Below are positions 43,868-52,445 of a stretch of DNA of 64,000 nucleotides, piece by piece. Position 1 is the first letter of the stretch. Each line of letters opens with the position of its first letter. Made by a program: the position numbers and the translations under genes. Source of the DNA: an uncultured Acetatifactor sp. Its GTDB lineage: Bacteria > Bacillota > Clostridia > Lachnospirales > Lachnospiraceae. The notes under the pieces were generated by a model. The model saw nothing but the letters and a program-made list of their open reading frames with translations. It did no database searches and had not been told where the DNA came from. The DNA is taken from NCBI GenBank assembly GCA_934402375.1, contig CAKRUB010000007.1, forward strand, positions 38,330-102,329, read 5' to 3'.

Positions 43868-45122
43868 GGATTACCTCAAACATAACCCGGTCATGTTCTA
43901 AAACTTTGGCACGGATCTCCCCCTTGTGCAGTTCTACGATGGATTTTGCGATAGAAAGTCCAAGACCGTAGCTGCCATCGGAGGTTCGTGCCTTATCTGC
44001 GCGGTAAAAGCGCTCAAAGACCTGCGTAAAATCACAGTCGGACGCGTTTTTATAATCATTGATGATCTGTAGTCTGATCTGTCTGCCGCCGGAGCTGAGC
44101 CGGACGGCTACTTTTCCCTTTTCATCACAATATTTCGCAGCATTGTCCAAGAGGATTGAGACGACCTGTCTGATCTTGGATTCATCCCCCATATATTGAA
44201 GCTTTTCCTGAATATCGAAGGTAATCAGCTTTCCCTGCGAGTGGAGCAGTCCCTCAAAGGACTTTGCCGTGTCGTAGACGGCATCGCTGAGATTGAAGGC
44301 GGCAAAGACCTCCTTCCGCTCCTCGTCCATCTTTGCAAGCGTAATCATGCTCCGCACAAGATGGTTCATCTTGCCGACCTGTCTGTCGATGCTGTCAAAC
44401 CATTCGCTGTCGCCATATATCATCCGCGCGAGCTCATTGTTTGCGGAGATAACGGTGAGCGGTGTCTTTAATTCATGTCCGGCATCCGTGACGAACTGCT
44501 TCTGCTTGGCATAGCTCTCCGCGATTGGCTTCACGGCGTGCTTGGAGGCGAGAACAATAATCAGGAGAACGAGCAGGAAACCCACGATTCCGATCACGGC
44601 GGAGATCAGCAGCATCGTAAAAACGGCATTGAGATCCATGGAGGCGTTGATCAGCCCGATTGCCGTTGTGGCATTTCCGGCGGAGTAAGGCTCTATGCGG
44701 AACTTGAAATACTGGTGCCAGCCCGCTGTTTTCCTGCCGTCGGAAAGCTCTGCGGCAATGACAGAGAGCTCGTCCTCAGAGTAATTTCCCGCCGCGTCCT
44801 GCCGGATTTCCAGTATGCTTCCCGACTCATCCAGAAGGAGAAGACAGCCGTCAGGGTGGATGCGCAGACGGTCGCTGAAGCCTGCGAAGCCGTCGTGCAT
44901 AGCGCCGGGCGCCGACTGCTCCGGGGCTTTGGGCGGTTCATTGTCCGGCGCCTCCGGGGGCTGGAAGGTCTGGTCTGCCATGATGCGGTCAAGTCTCTCG
45001 TCAAGCTGGCGGTTTGTCTGGAAGAAGAAGATACCGTTGATTGCGGTCAGCACCAGCAGGATCATCACAAAGAGGGCAGCGGCAGTTATAGATATAAATT
45101 TTCTCTGTAGCTTCTTGATCAT
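43857..45122 (-). CDS. Sensor histidine kinase
   Basis: A 421-residue membrane kinase. First membrane segment at about 12-33 ([20 protein letters not shown]), an outer domain of about 130 residues with a Pro/Glu-rich stretch ([20 protein letters not shown]), second membrane segment at about 172-198, then HisKA with the phosphorylated His in [20 protein letters not shown] and HATPase_c ([27 protein letters not shown]). It is encoded 14 bp after its response regulator. It most probably controls the divergent VTC-DUF4956-lipoprotein operon; the signal is unknown. The end overlaps purB by 11 bp. Confidence 0.92.
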   Translation of the reverse strand: MIKKLQRKFISITAAALFVMILLVLTAINGIFFFQTNRQLDERLDRIMADQTFQPPEAPDNEPPKAPEQSAPGAMHDGFAGFSDRLRIHPDGCLLLLDESGSILEIRQDAAGNYSEDELSVIAAELSDGRKTAGWHQYFKFRIEPYSAGNATTAIGLINASMDLNAVFTMLLISAVIGIVGFLLVLLIIVLASKHAVKPIAESYAKQKQFVTDAGHELKTPLTVISANNELARMIYGDSEWFDSIDRQVGKMNHLVRSMITLAKMDEERKEVFAAFNLSDAVYDTAKSFEGLLHSQGKLITFDIQEKLQYMGDESKIRQVVSILLDNAAKYCDEKGKVAVRLSSGGRQIRLQIINDYKNASDCDFTQVFERFYRADKARTSDGSYGLGLSIAKSIVELHKGEIRAKVLEHDRVMFEVILTQ

Positions 45123-45136
45123 CTGTCAGATTCTCC

Positions 45137-45808
45137 TTATTTTTTCTCCAGACAATAGCCGACGCCCCGAACCGCCTTGATGCTGACGGGAGCGCCCAGC
45201 TTATCAAACTTTTTCCTGAGATTGGATATATAGACCCAGACAATGCTGACTTCGACGTCGGAATCCCAACCCCAGATGCGTTCCATGAACTGGTCGGTTG
45301 AGATGACGATGCCGGGGGACTGCATCAGGAGCTGGAGCATCTGGAATTCCCTGCTGACAAGGCGTATGCTCTCCGTGCCGAAATGCAGCTCGAAGGTTGA
45401 GAGATCGAGGGACAGTCCCTCGAATTCCAGCGTGTCGCTCTGATAATTTTCTTTTCGGCGCAGCATCGCCCTGACCCGTGCCAGAAGCTCAGCAGCGGCA
45501 AAGGGCTTTGGCAGATAATCGTCTGCACCTGCATCCAGACCGTTCACCTTATCCTCTATGTCACCCTTGGCGGTGAGCAGCAGAACGGGCGTTTTGATTC
45601 CTGCGGCGCGGAGAGTATGGAGTACCTGAAGTCCGTCCATGCCGGGCATCATGATGTCCATGACAATGCCGTCGTAGTTTCCGCCGACTGCGTAGTCATA
45701 GCCGTCGTTGCCGTTGTATACGGCATCCACGCTGTAATTGTTGTGTTCGAAGAGAGCGGTCAGGGCTTTCACAATATCCCGGTCATCCTCAACAATCAAA
45801 AGACGCAT
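45137..45808 (-). CDS. OmpR-family response regulator
   Basis: A 223-residue two-domain regulator. The receiver domain shows MRLLIVEDDRDIV with the acidic pair, the phosphorylated Asp in DGIVMDIMMPGMDGLQ, and Lys in YLPKPFAAAELLAR. The C-terminal winged helix is of OmpR/PhoB type (LVSREFQMLQLLMQSPGIVI, FMERIWGWDSDVEVSIVWVY). The first gene of the two-component operon, with promoter at 45887-45859. Direct repeats at 45892-45909 between this promoter and the VTC operon could be its binding site. Confidence 0.95.
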   Translation of the reverse strand: MRLLIVEDDRDIVKALTALFEHNNYSVDAVYNGNDGYDYAVGGNYDGIVMDIMMPGMDGLQVLHTLRAAGIKTPVLLLTAKGDIEDKVNGLDAGADDYLPKPFAAAELLARVRAMLRRKENYQSDTLEFEGLSLDLSTFELHFGTESIRLVSREFQMLQLLMQSPGIVISTDQFMERIWGWDSDVEVSIVWVYISNLRKKFDKLGAPVSIKAVRGVGYCLEKK

Positions 45809-45858
45809 AGCGTACCTCCTTACCAGCTGCCTTTGCAGTCTGGTTTTCTTCTGCGCAC

Positions 45859-45887
45859 ATTATAGCATAGACACAATTTTTTCACAA
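45859..45887 (-). promoter_or_regulatory. Promoter of the two-component operon
   Basis: On the - strand TTGTGA (45887-45882), 17-bp spacer, TATAAT (45864-45859). Confidence 0.65.
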
Positions 45888-45891
45888 TTCA

Positions 45892-45909
45892 TTAAGGTTT
45901 CATTTAGGT
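45892..45909 (+). promoter_or_regulatory. Candidate response-regulator direct repeat
   Basis: TTAAGGT and TTTAGGT start 11 bp apart (45892, 45903), the spacing of OmpR/PhoB-type tandem sites. They lie just upstream of the -35 of the two-component operon and toward the VTC operon. Confidence 0.45.
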
Positions 45910-45950
45910 TCGGCTGGTAAGATGAAGCCATCAAAAGGAAATGAGATAAC

Positions 45951-46143
45951 GCGAAACGCTGGGAGGTTCAAGTGACGTTGCGCAAAATGCACAGACCACC
46001 GCAGGCACGCTTGCGCTACCTTCCGCACGCAACGGACGCGTAAGTCTCCACAATACGGAGACTAAGCGCCGGCGGCTTCAGAGTGCGCTGCTTATGGTCA
46101 GGTGCATTTTGTGCAACTGGTGTCTGAAAAGTAAGCGTTTCGC
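45951..46143 (+). repeat. Structured intergenic repeat, copy 1, with outer inverted arms
   Basis: The conserved core 45977-46117 starts GTTGCGCAAAATGCAC and ends with the complementary GTGCATTTTGTGCAAC. Inside it is the hairpin AGTCTCC-acaatac-GGAGACT (46043-46063). A second copy is at 61874-62013, about 89% alike by eye. Only here the core is flanked by a perfect 10-bp outer pair GCGAAACGCT (45951-45960) and AGCGTTTCGC (46134-46143). No credible protein frame. It occupies the intergenic gap before the VTC operon. Confidence 0.8.
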
Positions 46144-46167
46144 AAGTGAAAAAGGAGGGTGAAGGAT

Positions 46168-46884
46168 ATGGGAGCGCAGATGGTCTTTCAGAGATATGAG
46201 ATAAAGTTTCTGCTGACGCGGAAACAGAAGGAATGCATCCTTAAGGCGATGGAGCCGTACATGGAGCTGGATGCCTATGGCAGAAGCACCATCCGGAATA
46301 TCTATTATGACACAGACAATTACAGGCTGGTGAGAAAATCGCTGGAAAAGCCGGTGTACAAGGAAAAGCTCAGGGTTCGGAGCTACAGCGCCGCAGCGCC
46401 GGACGATAAGGTCTTTGTGGAGCTGAAGAAGAAATACAAGGGAGTTGTCTATAAAAGACGTATCACGATCCCGGAGAGAGCGGCAGCCGCTTATCTGGCA
46501 GGAAGCGGCAGGGCGCCGGAAAGCTCCCAGATCACAGAGGAGATCGACTACTTCCTTCAGTTTTACCGGACGCTTGCACCGAAGGTGTTTCTCTCTTATG
46601 AGCGCGAGGCATATTACACGAAGGAGCCGAGCGAGTTTCGTGTGACCTTCGACGAAAACATCCTCTGGAGGGAGACGGATCTGTCACTCGGGAAGGGTGT
46701 CTATGGGACATCGATCCTACAGCCGGGACAGACGCTGATGGAGATCAAGACTCCGGGAAACATACCGCTGTGGATGGTGAAGGTGCTCTCGGAGGAGAAC
46801 ATAAGAAAGACCTCATTTTCAAAGTACGGTAACGCTTATATACAAATTTTTAACAGAGAAAAAGGAGAATCGATTTATGCTTAA
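46168..46884 (+). CDS. VTC-domain protein (polyphosphate polymerase-like)
   Basis: A 238-residue cytosolic protein with the VTC catalytic tunnel fold. Seen are FQRYEIKFLLTRKQKE, the basic YKEKLRVRSYS, FVELKKKYKGVVYKRRI, the acidic/metal strand YEREAYY, RVTFDENI, the Glu strand LMEIKTPGNIPLWM and SFSKYGNAY near the end. In yeast Vtc4 this domain makes polyphosphate from ATP; bacterial relatives occur with DUF4956 membrane proteins, as here. The ATG at 46168 follows AAGGAGGG; a GTG nine bases earlier is also possible. It overlaps the DUF4956 gene by 8 bp. Probably controlled by the divergent two-component system. Confidence 0.88.
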   Translation: MGAQMVFQRYEIKFLLTRKQKECILKAMEPYMELDAYGRSTIRNIYYDTDNYRLVRKSLEKPVYKEKLRVRSYSAAAPDDKVFVELKKKYKGVVYKRRITIPERAAAAYLAGSGRAPESSQITEEIDYFLQFYRTLAPKVFLSYEREAYYTKEPSEFRVTFDENILWRETDLSLGKGVYGTSILQPGQTLMEIKTPGNIPLWMVKVLSEENIRKTSFSKYGNAYIQIFNREKGESIYA

Positions 46885-47572
46885 CACAATTTTCAGTGGA
46901 ATTTTTGATACCCAGTCAACCGCAGTCATTTCCGTCTGGAAATTTCTGCTCTGCGTCGGAGCTGCACTCGTGATCGGGGTGATCCTGGCGGGAGTGTACA
47001 GCTACAAAAACCGTTATACAAAGAGTTTTCTTGTCACATTGGCAATCCTGCCCGCTATTGTCTGTGTCGTTATCATGATGGTGAACGGCAATGTCGGTGC
47101 GGGTGTGGCAGTTGCAGGCGCTTTCAGTCTGGTGCGTTTCCGGTCGGTGCCCGGAACGGCGAAGGAGATCGGTGCAATCTTTCTGGCGATGGCAGCGGGA
47201 CTGATCGCCGGCATGGGTTATCTGGGATATGCAGTGCTGTTCACGGTGGTAATGTGCGGTTGCATGCTGTTGTATAATAAGCTAAGCTTCGGCAGCAGGA
47301 AGAATGCGCCTGAGACAAAGGTGCTGCACATAACTATTCCCGAGGATCTTGATTACACGGGAGTTTTTGATGAGGTTTTGGAAAAGTACACAAGCTCCCA
47401 CGAGCTTGTGCAGGTGAAGACGACAAATATGGGAAGCCTTTTCCGGCTGACATATGAGCTTGTGCTGAGCAGTGCGGATGTGGAGAAAGAGCTGATCGAT
47501 AAGCTCAGATGTAGGAACGGAAATCTGGAGATCTCCGTTTCGCGCAAGGAGACAACTGTAAACGAATTGTAA
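46877..47572 (+). CDS. DUF4956 membrane protein
   Basis: A 231-residue protein with four membrane segments in the N-terminal 135 residues (FLLCVGAALVIGVILAGVYS, LVTLAILPAIVCVVIMMV, AIFLAMAAGLIAGMGYLGYA, LFTVVMCGCMLLYNKL). A family-typical loop GAGVAVAGAFSLVRFRSVPG follows the second segment. The C-terminal 90 residues form a cytosolic ferredoxin-like domain. DUF4956 proteins are nearly always found with VTC proteins and are thought to be the membrane partner, perhaps exporting or anchoring the polymer. Coupled to the VTC gene by an 8-bp overlap and followed after 24 bp by the lipoprotein. Confidence 0.88.
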   Translation: MLNTIFSGIFDTQSTAVISVWKFLLCVGAALVIGVILAGVYSYKNRYTKSFLVTLAILPAIVCVVIMMVNGNVGAGVAVAGAFSLVRFRSVPGTAKEIGAIFLAMAAGLIAGMGYLGYAVLFTVVMCGCMLLYNKLSFGSRKNAPETKVLHITIPEDLDYTGVFDEVLEKYTSSHELVQVKTTNMGSLFRLTYELVLSSADVEKELIDKLRCRNGNLEISVSRKETTVNEL

Positions 47573-47596
47573 TAGAAGAAAGGCAGGGTGATTACG

Positions 47597-49531
47597 ATGA
47601 AAAGAAAAATGGTTTTGAAGCTTCTGGCGGGAATCGTGGCGGGCAGCATGTTGATCTGCGGACTTGGCGGATGTGCGGCGAAGACGGAGGAAATTGTAAT
47701 CGGCGAGACGCTGGCATCGACGGCGGCTTCGGGAGCGGAAATAACGGCAGACACAATTGTGGATGCGTCGGAAATGTTTACCGACAGGGATCTTGCCGGT
47801 GAATACACCGAGAGCGAAAGCAGCGTGATTACGCTGGGAGAGGGAGACGTCATTATCTCTGAGGAGGGAACCTACATTCTCAGGGGCAGCGTGGAGAACG
47901 CAACGGTTATTGTCGATGCGGACGAGAATGCAAAGATACAGCTGGTGCTGGATGGTGTCAGCATCTCCAATGACGACGGCGCAGCAATCTATGTCAGGAC
48001 GGCAGACAAGGTATTTATCACGCTCGCGGACGGAACGGTGAACACGCTGGAAAACGGCGGCAGCTATACCGCCATCGACGAGAATAACATTGATGCCGTA
48101 ATCTTCTCGAAATGTGATCTGACAATCAACGGCAGCGGCAGCCTGAACATCACGGCGAACGCGGGACATGGGATTGTGTCAAAGGATGATCTGAGGGTGA
48201 TGGGAGGAACTGCCACGGTATCGGCGGAGAAGCACGGTCTCTCGGGAAAGGACAGTGTCCGTATCACGGATGCAGACCTCAATATTACCGCCGGAAAGGA
48301 CGGTATTCATTCCGAAAATGAGGATAAAGAGGATAAGGGCTTTGTCTATATCGAGAGCGGCAAGCTAAATATTGTGGCGGAGGGAGACGGCATCAGCGCG
48401 GGCGCGTATCTGCAAATCGATGACGGCGAATTCGCCCTGACGACGGGCGGCGGCAGCGGCAACAAGACCACAACGAAGGATGATGACGGCGATACCGTGA
48501 GCACAAAGGGCATCAAGGCGGAGGGACAGCTGACAATCAATGGCGGAACCTTCCTCATTGATTCACAGGATGACGCACTGCACACCAACAGCAGCATGAC
48601 GGTCAACGGCGGAGAGTTTACCATTGCCACGGGTGACGATGCGCTGCATGCGGACGAGACGACAACGGTCAACAGCGGGAACATCAATATCAGCACCTGT
48701 TATGAGGGGGTCGAGGGAAATGACGTTGTGATTTCCGGCGGATATATAAAGCTGTATGCGACAGACGATGGCCTCAACGCAGCGGGCGGAAACGACGGAA
48801 GCGGCTTTGGCGGAATGTTCGGAGGCAGCTTCGGCGGAAGCAGTGACAGTTCCATCCTGATCTCCGGCGGCGAGATCTATATCAACGCGGACGGCGATGG
48901 AATCGACTCCAACGGCGACCTGACTGTCACAGGCGGAACGATCTATGTCTCCGGACCGGAATCGGATGGCGACGGCGCCCTGGATTACGACGGAACCGGA
49001 CAGATCACAGGCGGTACACTGGTGGCTGTTGGACGTTCCAGCATGGCAATGAATTTTGGCGACACCTCCACGCAGGGCTCCATTCTGATCAGCACGGCAA
49101 ATTGTGCGGCGGGCACGGAGGTTGTGCTGAAGGATGCGGACGGAAATGTCATGCTGTCCTACACGGCAGAGAGCAGCTTTAATTCCGTTGTGGTAAGCTG
49201 TCCCGGACTGGAACAGGGAGGCACCTACACGGTAACGGCGGGTGACGAGGCTTATGAAGTGACGCTGGAGAGCCTGATCTATGGCAGCGGAATGGGCGCC
49301 GGCTTCGGCGGCGGAGGAATGGGCGGCGGTCGTCCCGGCGACTGGAACGGCGGTGACGGACAGCAGGGAAATGAACCGCCCGAAATGCCGTCGGACGGCG
49401 AGAGACCTGAAATGCCAGGCGGCATGAGCGAACCGCCTGAAATGCCGACAGACGGCGAAAGACCGGAACCTCCCGAGGGGGCAGGGAATATGCCCGACAG
49501 CGGCTTCCCCGGACAGCAGAATAATTCATAA
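47597..49531 (+). CDS. Cthe_2159-like carbohydrate-binding lipoprotein
   Basis: A 644-residue secreted lipoprotein: signal peptide MKRKMVLKLLAGIVAG with lipobox LGGC, then a long right-handed beta-helix-type region with many repeated turns (HGIVSKDDLRVMGGTATVSA; DALHTNSSMTVNGGEFTIAT; DGIDSNGDLTVTGGTIYVSG), as in the Cthe_2159 family of polysaccharide-binding proteins. The end is low-complexity, Gly-rich then Pro/Glu-rich (EPPEMPSDGERPEMPGGMSE). Such proteins accompany VTC-DUF4956 pairs in Firmicutes. It would coat the outer surface, binding polysaccharide or an acidic polymer. The start at 47597 follows CAGGGTGAT. Confidence 0.87.
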   Translation: MKRKMVLKLLAGIVAGSMLICGLGGCAAKTEEIVIGETLASTAASGAEITADTIVDASEMFTDRDLAGEYTESESSVITLGEGDVIISEEGTYILRGSVENATVIVDADENAKIQLVLDGVSISNDDGAAIYVRTADKVFITLADGTVNTLENGGSYTAIDENNIDAVIFSKCDLTINGSGSLNITANAGHGIVSKDDLRVMGGTATVSAEKHGLSGKDSVRITDADLNITAGKDGIHSENEDKEDKGFVYIESGKLNIVAEGDGISAGAYLQIDDGEFALTTGGGSGNKTTTKDDDGDTVSTKGIKAEGQLTINGGTFLIDSQDDALHTNSSMTVNGGEFTIATGDDALHADETTTVNSGNINISTCYEGVEGNDVVISGGYIKLYATDDGLNAAGGNDGSGFGGMFGGSFGGSSDSSILISGGEIYINADGDGIDSNGDLTVTGGTIYVSGPESDGDGALDYDGTGQITGGTLVAVGRSSMAMNFGDTSTQGSILISTANCAAGTEVVLKDADGNVMLSYTAESSFNSVVVSCPGLEQGGTYTVTAGDEAYEVTLESLIYGSGMGAGFGGGGMGGGRPGDWNGGDGQQGNEPPEMPSDGERPEMPGGMSEPPEMPTDGERPEPPEGAGNMPDSGFPGQQNNS

Positions 49532-49559
49532 GGAGAAATTATAATAAATATAAAATTTA

Positions 49560-49588
49560 TTGATTTTACTTATGAGAAGGCTTATAGT
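49560..49588 (+). promoter_or_regulatory. Promoter of purA
   Basis: TTGATT (49560-49565), 17-bp spacer, TATAGT (49583-49588); a TATAAT overlaps at 49588-49593. A hairpin GCGGACG...CGTCCGC (49606-49634) lies at the start of the transcript, without a T run. Confidence 0.5.
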
Positions 49589-49679
49589 ATAATATAAAAG
49601 GAACAGCGGACGGGAAGTGATGCTTTTCGTCCGCCTGATTATGCATAGCTCGTCTTACGGCGGGGAATGGAGGAAAAAT

Positions 49680-50972
49680 ATGGTTAAGGCAATCGTGGGA
49701 GCCAACTGGGGCGACGAGGGAAAAGGGAAGATCACTGATATGATGGCGCAGGAGGCGGACATTATTGTTCGTTTTCAGGGCGGCGCCAACGCAGGACATA
49801 CCATTGTGAACAATTATGGAAAGTTTGCCCTGCATACGCTTCCGTCCGGCGTTTTCTACGGTCATACGACAAACGTGATCGGAAACGGTGTGGCGCTGAA
49901 TATTCCGCTCTTGTTCAAGGAGATACAGTCAATCGTTGACAGAAATGTTCCCGCGCCGAAGATCATGGTGTCCAACAGGGCGCAGATCGTTATGCCTTAC
50001 CATATTTTATTTGATCAGTACGAGGAGGAGAGACTGGGAGGAAAATCCTTTGGATCGACCAAGTCCGGTATCGCTCCTTTTTATTCCGATAAATATGCGA
50101 AGATCGGATTCCAGGTAAGTGAGCTTTTTGACGAGGAGCTTCTGCAGGAGAAGGTAGAGCGCATCTGCGAGATGAAGAACGTGCTTCTGGAGCATCTGTA
50201 CCACAAGCCGCTCATTGATCCCAAGGAGCTGTTAAATACCTTACATGAGTACAGGGATATGGTTGCGCCCTATGTGGCGGATGTATCCAAATTCCTTGAC
50301 AGCGCCCTGAAGGAGGGTAAGACGGTTCTGTTGGAGGGACAGCTGGGAACACTGAAGGATCCCGATCATGGCATCTACCCGATGGTGACGTCATCTTCCA
50401 CGCTGGCAGCCTACGGCGCGATCGGTGCGGGACTTCCGCCTTACGAGATCAAGCAGATTGTGACAGTCTGCAAGGCATATTCCTCCGCAGTAGGCGCAGG
50501 TGCATTCGTGTCCGAACTGTTCGGAGATGCGGCGGAAGAATTAAGACACAGAGGCGGTGACGGTGGAGAGTACGGAGCAACCACCGGACGTCCCAGACGT
50601 GTCGGCTGGTTTGACTGCGTGGCATCCAAGTACGGCTGCAGATTGCAGGGAACAACGGATGTGGCGTTCACGGTTCTGGATGTGTTAGGCTATCTGGATG
50701 AGATTCCGGTCTGCATCGGCTATGATATTGACGGAGAGGTGACGACGGAGTTCCCCGTGACTGCGAAGCTGGAGAAGGCAAAGCCCGTTCTGAAGAGCCT
50801 GCCGGGTTGGAAGTGCGAGATCCGCGGCATCAGAAAGTATGAGGAATTACCGGAAAATTGCCGCAACTACATCGAGTTTATTGAGAGCCAGATCGGTTAT
50901 CCGATCACAATGGTCAGCAACGGACCCGGAAGAGACGATATTATCTATCGTGAGAGCGCATTGAAGAAATAA
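49680..50972 (+). CDS. purA: Adenylosuccinate synthase
   Basis: Makes adenylosuccinate from IMP, aspartate and GTP. The 430-residue protein starts VKAIVGANWGDEGKGKITDM with the GTP P-loop GDEGKGK, then GGANAGHTIV, the IMP-site stretches GSTKSGIAPFYSDKY and VLLEGQLGTLKDPDHGIYP, the loop TTGRPRRVGWFD, and the GTP-base motif VSNGPGRDD. Length and motifs are standard, although the loop QLGTL replaces the commoner QGAML. The start at 49680 is behind GGAATGGAGG; the frame is open 63 bp upstream. Purine genes here are scattered (purF-purB 7 kb upstream). Confidence 0.96.
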   Translation: MVKAIVGANWGDEGKGKITDMMAQEADIIVRFQGGANAGHTIVNNYGKFALHTLPSGVFYGHTTNVIGNGVALNIPLLFKEIQSIVDRNVPAPKIMVSNRAQIVMPYHILFDQYEEERLGGKSFGSTKSGIAPFYSDKYAKIGFQVSELFDEELLQEKVERICEMKNVLLEHLYHKPLIDPKELLNTLHEYRDMVAPYVADVSKFLDSALKEGKTVLLEGQLGTLKDPDHGIYPMVTSSSTLAAYGAIGAGLPPYEIKQIVTVCKAYSSAVGAGAFVSELFGDAAEELRHRGGDGGEYGATTGRPRRVGWFDCVASKYGCRLQGTTDVAFTVLDVLGYLDEIPVCIGYDIDGEVTTEFPVTAKLEKAKPVLKSLPGWKCEIRGIRKYEELPENCRNYIEFIESQIGYPITMVSNGPGRDDIIYRESALKK

Positions 50973-51004
50973 AAAGTATAGCGTGCGCAGAAACGGTGTA
51001 AAAT

Positions 51005-51889
51005 ATGACAAGTAATCTTGAATATTTTAAAGTATTTTACTATACGGCAAAGAGCGGCAGCGTGACAGGGGCTGCCGCTCTGCTTTCTATTTCACAGCCT
51101 GCGGTGAGCCAGTCGCTGAGACAGCTGGAGAGAAGCCTGGGCGTTTCGCTTTTTTGCAGAGCATCGAGGGGAATGAAACTCACAGTGGAGGGCGAGCTCC
51201 TGTTTGACTATGTGTCGAGGGGCTATGAGCAGATCGAGCAGGGCGTGGAGAAGGTGAGACAGATGCAGAACCTGGAGCTGGGCGAGGTCAAGATCGGCGC
51301 CAGCGATATGACGCTGCGGTTCTATCTGCTGCCGTTTCTCGAGAAATTTCATGAGAGCTATCCGGACATCAAGGTGATCGTCACGAACGGACCGACGCCG
51401 GAAACGCTGGAAACGTTAAAGAGCGGGAGGCTTGACTTCGGTGTCGTCAGCACGCCGTTTGAGAAGCAGCCAGAGATTGAGGTCAGCCCGGTGCGGGAGA
51501 TCGAGGATGTCTTCGTCGCGGGAAGACGCTTTATCTCCTATAAAAACAGGACACTGGATTTTCAGGAATTGGAGAAGCTGCCGATGATCGTTCTTGAGAG
51601 GAACACCAGCGCGAGAAATCATATGGACGAATATCTGGGAAAAAACGGAGTCATCCTCCAGCCGGAATTTGAGCTTGCAACCAGCGATATGATCGTGCAG
51701 TTTGCTCTGCGGAGCTTAGGGGTAGGGTGTGTTGTGCGTGATTTCGCAAAGGAGGCGCTGGAGTCGGGACGGCTGTTCGAGCTGCGCTTTAATAAGCTGC
51801 TTCCGAAGAGGAGCTTCTGCGTTGCGAGAAACAACCGGACGCCCCTCTCTGCCGCTGCGGAAAAGCTGTTGAAAATCATGGGAGTGTGA
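51005..51889 (+). CDS. LysR-family transcriptional regulator
   Basis: A 294-residue regulator. The N-terminal winged HTH is clear (LEYFKVFYYTAKSGSVTGAA, LSISQPAVSQSLRQLERSLG, LFCRASRGMKLTVEGELLFD), followed by a periplasmic-binding-like effector domain (EVKIGASDMTLRFYLLPFLE, LDFGVVSTPF). It is 32 bp downstream of purA in the same direction and has only a weak ribosome site, so it may be partly co-transcribed. The effector and target genes are not evident; there is no divergent gene next to it. It ends 12 bp from a convergent membrane-protein gene. Confidence 0.92.
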   Translation: MTSNLEYFKVFYYTAKSGSVTGAAALLSISQPAVSQSLRQLERSLGVSLFCRASRGMKLTVEGELLFDYVSRGYEQIEQGVEKVRQMQNLELGEVKIGASDMTLRFYLLPFLEKFHESYPDIKVIVTNGPTPETLETLKSGRLDFGVVSTPFEKQPEIEVSPVREIEDVFVAGRRFISYKNRTLDFQELEKLPMIVLERNTSARNHMDEYLGKNGVILQPEFELATSDMIVQFALRSLGVGCVVRDFAKEALESGRLFELRFNKLLPKRSFCVARNNRTPLSAAAEKLLKIMGV

Positions 51890-51900
51890 CCGCTGAAATG

Positions 51901-52179
51901 TCAGGATCTGTCCTCGTCTGTGTCACGCTTACCGCCGATGTCAAGGTCGGCAATGGTATGTCTGTTTGTAAGTCTGCCGTAGAGCCAGATATAGATCCAG
52001 ATGAGGAAGGGAATGGCAATCGTGGCGAAAAGACACATCCGGAACAGGCTGCCGGAGGCAGAGGAGTCGAAAATAGCCACGATCAGGGTGACAAGGTACA
52101 TCAGAACCAGCAGGACGATGCCGATGATGGCAACGATCTGTTTGGACGGTATTTTTTTGGATGATTTGTTTTTGCTCAT
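51901..52179 (-). CDS. Small two-helix membrane protein
   Basis: A 92-residue protein with a basic N-terminus (MSKNKSSKKIPSKQ), two membrane segments (IVAIIGIVLLVLMYLVTLIV and MCLFATIAIPFLIWIYIWLY) and a short polar tail. The start at 52179 follows GCGAGGC on the - strand; an upstream extension to 52242 is open but unlikely. Similar small proteins are widespread in Lachnospiraceae without known function. It is convergent with the LysR gene; no terminator is obvious between them. Confidence 0.75.
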   Translation of the reverse strand: MSKNKSSKKIPSKQIVAIIGIVLLVLMYLVTLIVAIFDSSASGSLFRMCLFATIAIPFLIWIYIWLYGRLTNRHTIADLDIGGKRDTDEDRS

Positions 52180-52245
52180 GGGAAATGCCTCGCCTTCGTT
52201 GGACTTTTTCTTAATCATAGCATCCCACAGCCGAAAAGTCAAAGT

Positions 52246-52275
52246 CCCCGGACAAGGGGTGACCCAAGTCCGGGG
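52246..52275. repeat. GC-rich nested hairpin
   Basis: CCCCGGAC-aa-GGG-gtga-CCC-aa-GTCCGGGG, an 8-bp outer stem with a 3-bp inner stem and symmetrical AA internal loops. No T run on either strand. It lies between the start of the small membrane protein (-) and the promoter of the SEC-C gene (+). Confidence 0.6.
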
Positions 52276-52369
52276 GCCTTATAAAAGGGGAGGATTGAAA
52301 ATCAAAGGAGGGGGTTCCTTGACAAAATAAAGTATTGCCCGCGAAAAAGAATTTATACACAATTTTTTA

Positions 52370-52398
52370 TTGTTTTTAGAGACAATCTGGTATATACT
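52370..52398 (+). promoter_or_regulatory. Promoter of the SEC-C protein gene
   Basis: TTGTTT (52370-52375), 17-bp spacer, TATACT (52393-52398). Confidence 0.6.
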
Positions 52399-52445
52399 TA
52401 TGAGCATGGTATTTAATTCCGAATAAGAAAAAGGTGGTAGTTTTT

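Noticed and set aside
47588..47596. Earlier start (MIT) for the Cthe_2159-like lipoprotein
   Set aside because: The ribosome site CAGGGTGAT overlaps it; the ATG at 47597 gives a normal lipoprotein signal peptide.
52319..52324. TTGACA at 52319 as -35 of the SEC-C gene
   Set aside because: No -10 box lies 16-18 bp downstream; the pair at 52370/52393 fits better.
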